64,000 nucleotides of DNA from Thiomicrospira sp. (GTDB taxonomy: Bacteria; Pseudomonadota; Gammaproteobacteria; Thiomicrospirales; Thiomicrospiraceae). The notes beneath the pieces were generated by a model. It had not been told where the DNA came from. It did no database searches and worked only from the letters and a program-made list of their open reading frames with translations. Each line of letters opens with the position of its first letter. Positions within the stretch are counted from its first letter, which is position 1. A program made the translations under genes and the position numbers. Shown piece after piece: positions 63,609-64,000 of the stretch. The stretch spans positions 1-64,000 of the forward strand of contig NZ_JACUTY010000004.1 in NCBI RefSeq assembly GCF_014859555.1, in the 5' to 3' direction.

Positions 63609-64000
63609 ATGTCGCAGGATTTTGAGTTTGATTTAAAGGCGTTTCTGGCTAACTTAACCGAGCGTCCTGGCGTGTATCAAATGTTGAACGCACAGGGCGT
63701 GGTGATTTATGTGGGTAAAGCCAAAAATCTAAAGCGCCGTGTATCGAGTTATTTTGTAAAAAATCAGCAAGCCATTAAAACCCAGGCGATGGTTGAACAG
63801 GTCGCACGTATAGAAGTGACGGTGACCGATACTGAATCGGAAGCCTTAATCCTCGAAAACACTTTAATTAAACGCCTGACGCCTCGTTATAACGTGTTGT
63901 TTCGTGATGATAAGTCTTACCCCTATGTGTTTGTTTCTACAGGAAAAGAATATCCAGCTTTAAGTTTTCACCGTGGTGCCAAACGCAAAGTAGGGCGCTA
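63609..64000 (+). CDS. uvrC: UvrABC system protein C, N-terminal part
   Basis: The first about 130 residues of the excision nuclease UvrC; the gene runs off the right edge. The GIY-YIG nuclease domain is clear: PGVYQMLNAQGVVIYVGKAK, then NLKRRVSSYF, and the EALILENTLIKRLTPRYNVL segment that includes the metal-binding Glu. The ATG at 63609 is the only start consistent with family N termini (short leader before LTERPGVY). Confidence 0.94.
   Translation, partial: MSQDFEFDLKAFLANLTERPGVYQMLNAQGVVIYVGKAKNLKRRVSSYFVKNQQAIKTQAMVEQVARIEVTVTDTESEALILENTLIKRLTPRYNVLFRDDKSYPYVFVSTGKEYPALSFHRGAKRKVGR

Overview
The window is a 64 kb piece of a chromosome from a gammaproteobacterium of moderate GC content. 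I see no phage, insertion sequence, integron or CRISPR array. Gene order in several blocks matches conserved gammaproteobacterial layouts: aspS-yebC-ruvCAB-tolQRAB-pal-cpoB-queC-tRNA-Lys, nrdR-ribD-ribE-ribBX-ribH-nusB-thiL, and nadB/rseC-mucD-lepA-lepB-rnc-era-recO-pdxJ-acpS. The overall look (MSHA-like pilus locus, periplasmic DsrE-like protein, orphan signalling proteins) would fit a Thiomicrospira/Hydrogenovibrio-type sulfur bacterium. That assignment is an inference from general gene content, not a proven identification.

Layout. 1-10.5 kb: an MSHA/type IV-like pilus machinery operon (mshM, L, N, E, G, I, J, K) without any pilin gene, followed by a small secreted protein. 11-19 kb: a DUF455 ferritin-like protein, methyltransferase, ROK kinase and thioredoxin-like protein in one tight operon, then cupin, CBS, thioredoxin and fumarase genes, then a hybrid histidine kinase with a NarL-type regulator. 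19-22 kb (minus strand): DsrE-like protein, PAS/degenerate-GGDEF protein, EttA. 22.5-29.4 kb: glyA, nrdR and riboflavin synthesis with nusB and thiL. 29.5-34.6 kb (mostly minus strand): DAHP synthase, DUF3579, prepilin peptidase, STAS protein, QueD, IspA, a short-chain dehydrogenase. 34.7-47.3 kb: DUF502, aspS, nadA, yebC, ruvCAB, tol-pal, queC, tRNA-Lys. 47.5-54 kb: sodium symporter, UvrD-like helicase, YgfZ, CheW, NadB. 54-64 kb: rseC, mucD, lepA, lepB, rnc, era, recO, pdxJ, acpS, sppA and the start of uvrC.

The most striking signal is not a gene. The 12-base palindrome ACCAGGCCTGGT occurs 17 times exactly, plus at least six 11/12 variants, against an expectation well below one. Twelve exact copies lie inside genes, in all three reading frames, where they encode Thr-Arg-Pro-Gly, Pro-Gly-Leu-Val or Gln-Ala-Trp in unrelated proteins. 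Five lie between genes, two of them (and one variant) as the core of long perfect or near-perfect palindromes at gene ends. This resembles the highly iterated palindrome HIP1 of cyanobacteria in behaviour but has a different sequence. I know of no description of it.

Other points of note: the conserved nadB-rpoE-rseA-rseB-rseC block has lost rpoE, rseA and rseB here; the RibBA protein is a RibBX type with a dead GTP cyclohydrolase II half; the GGDEF motif in the PAS protein is degenerate; and the UvrD-like helicase has an atypical Walker A sequence.
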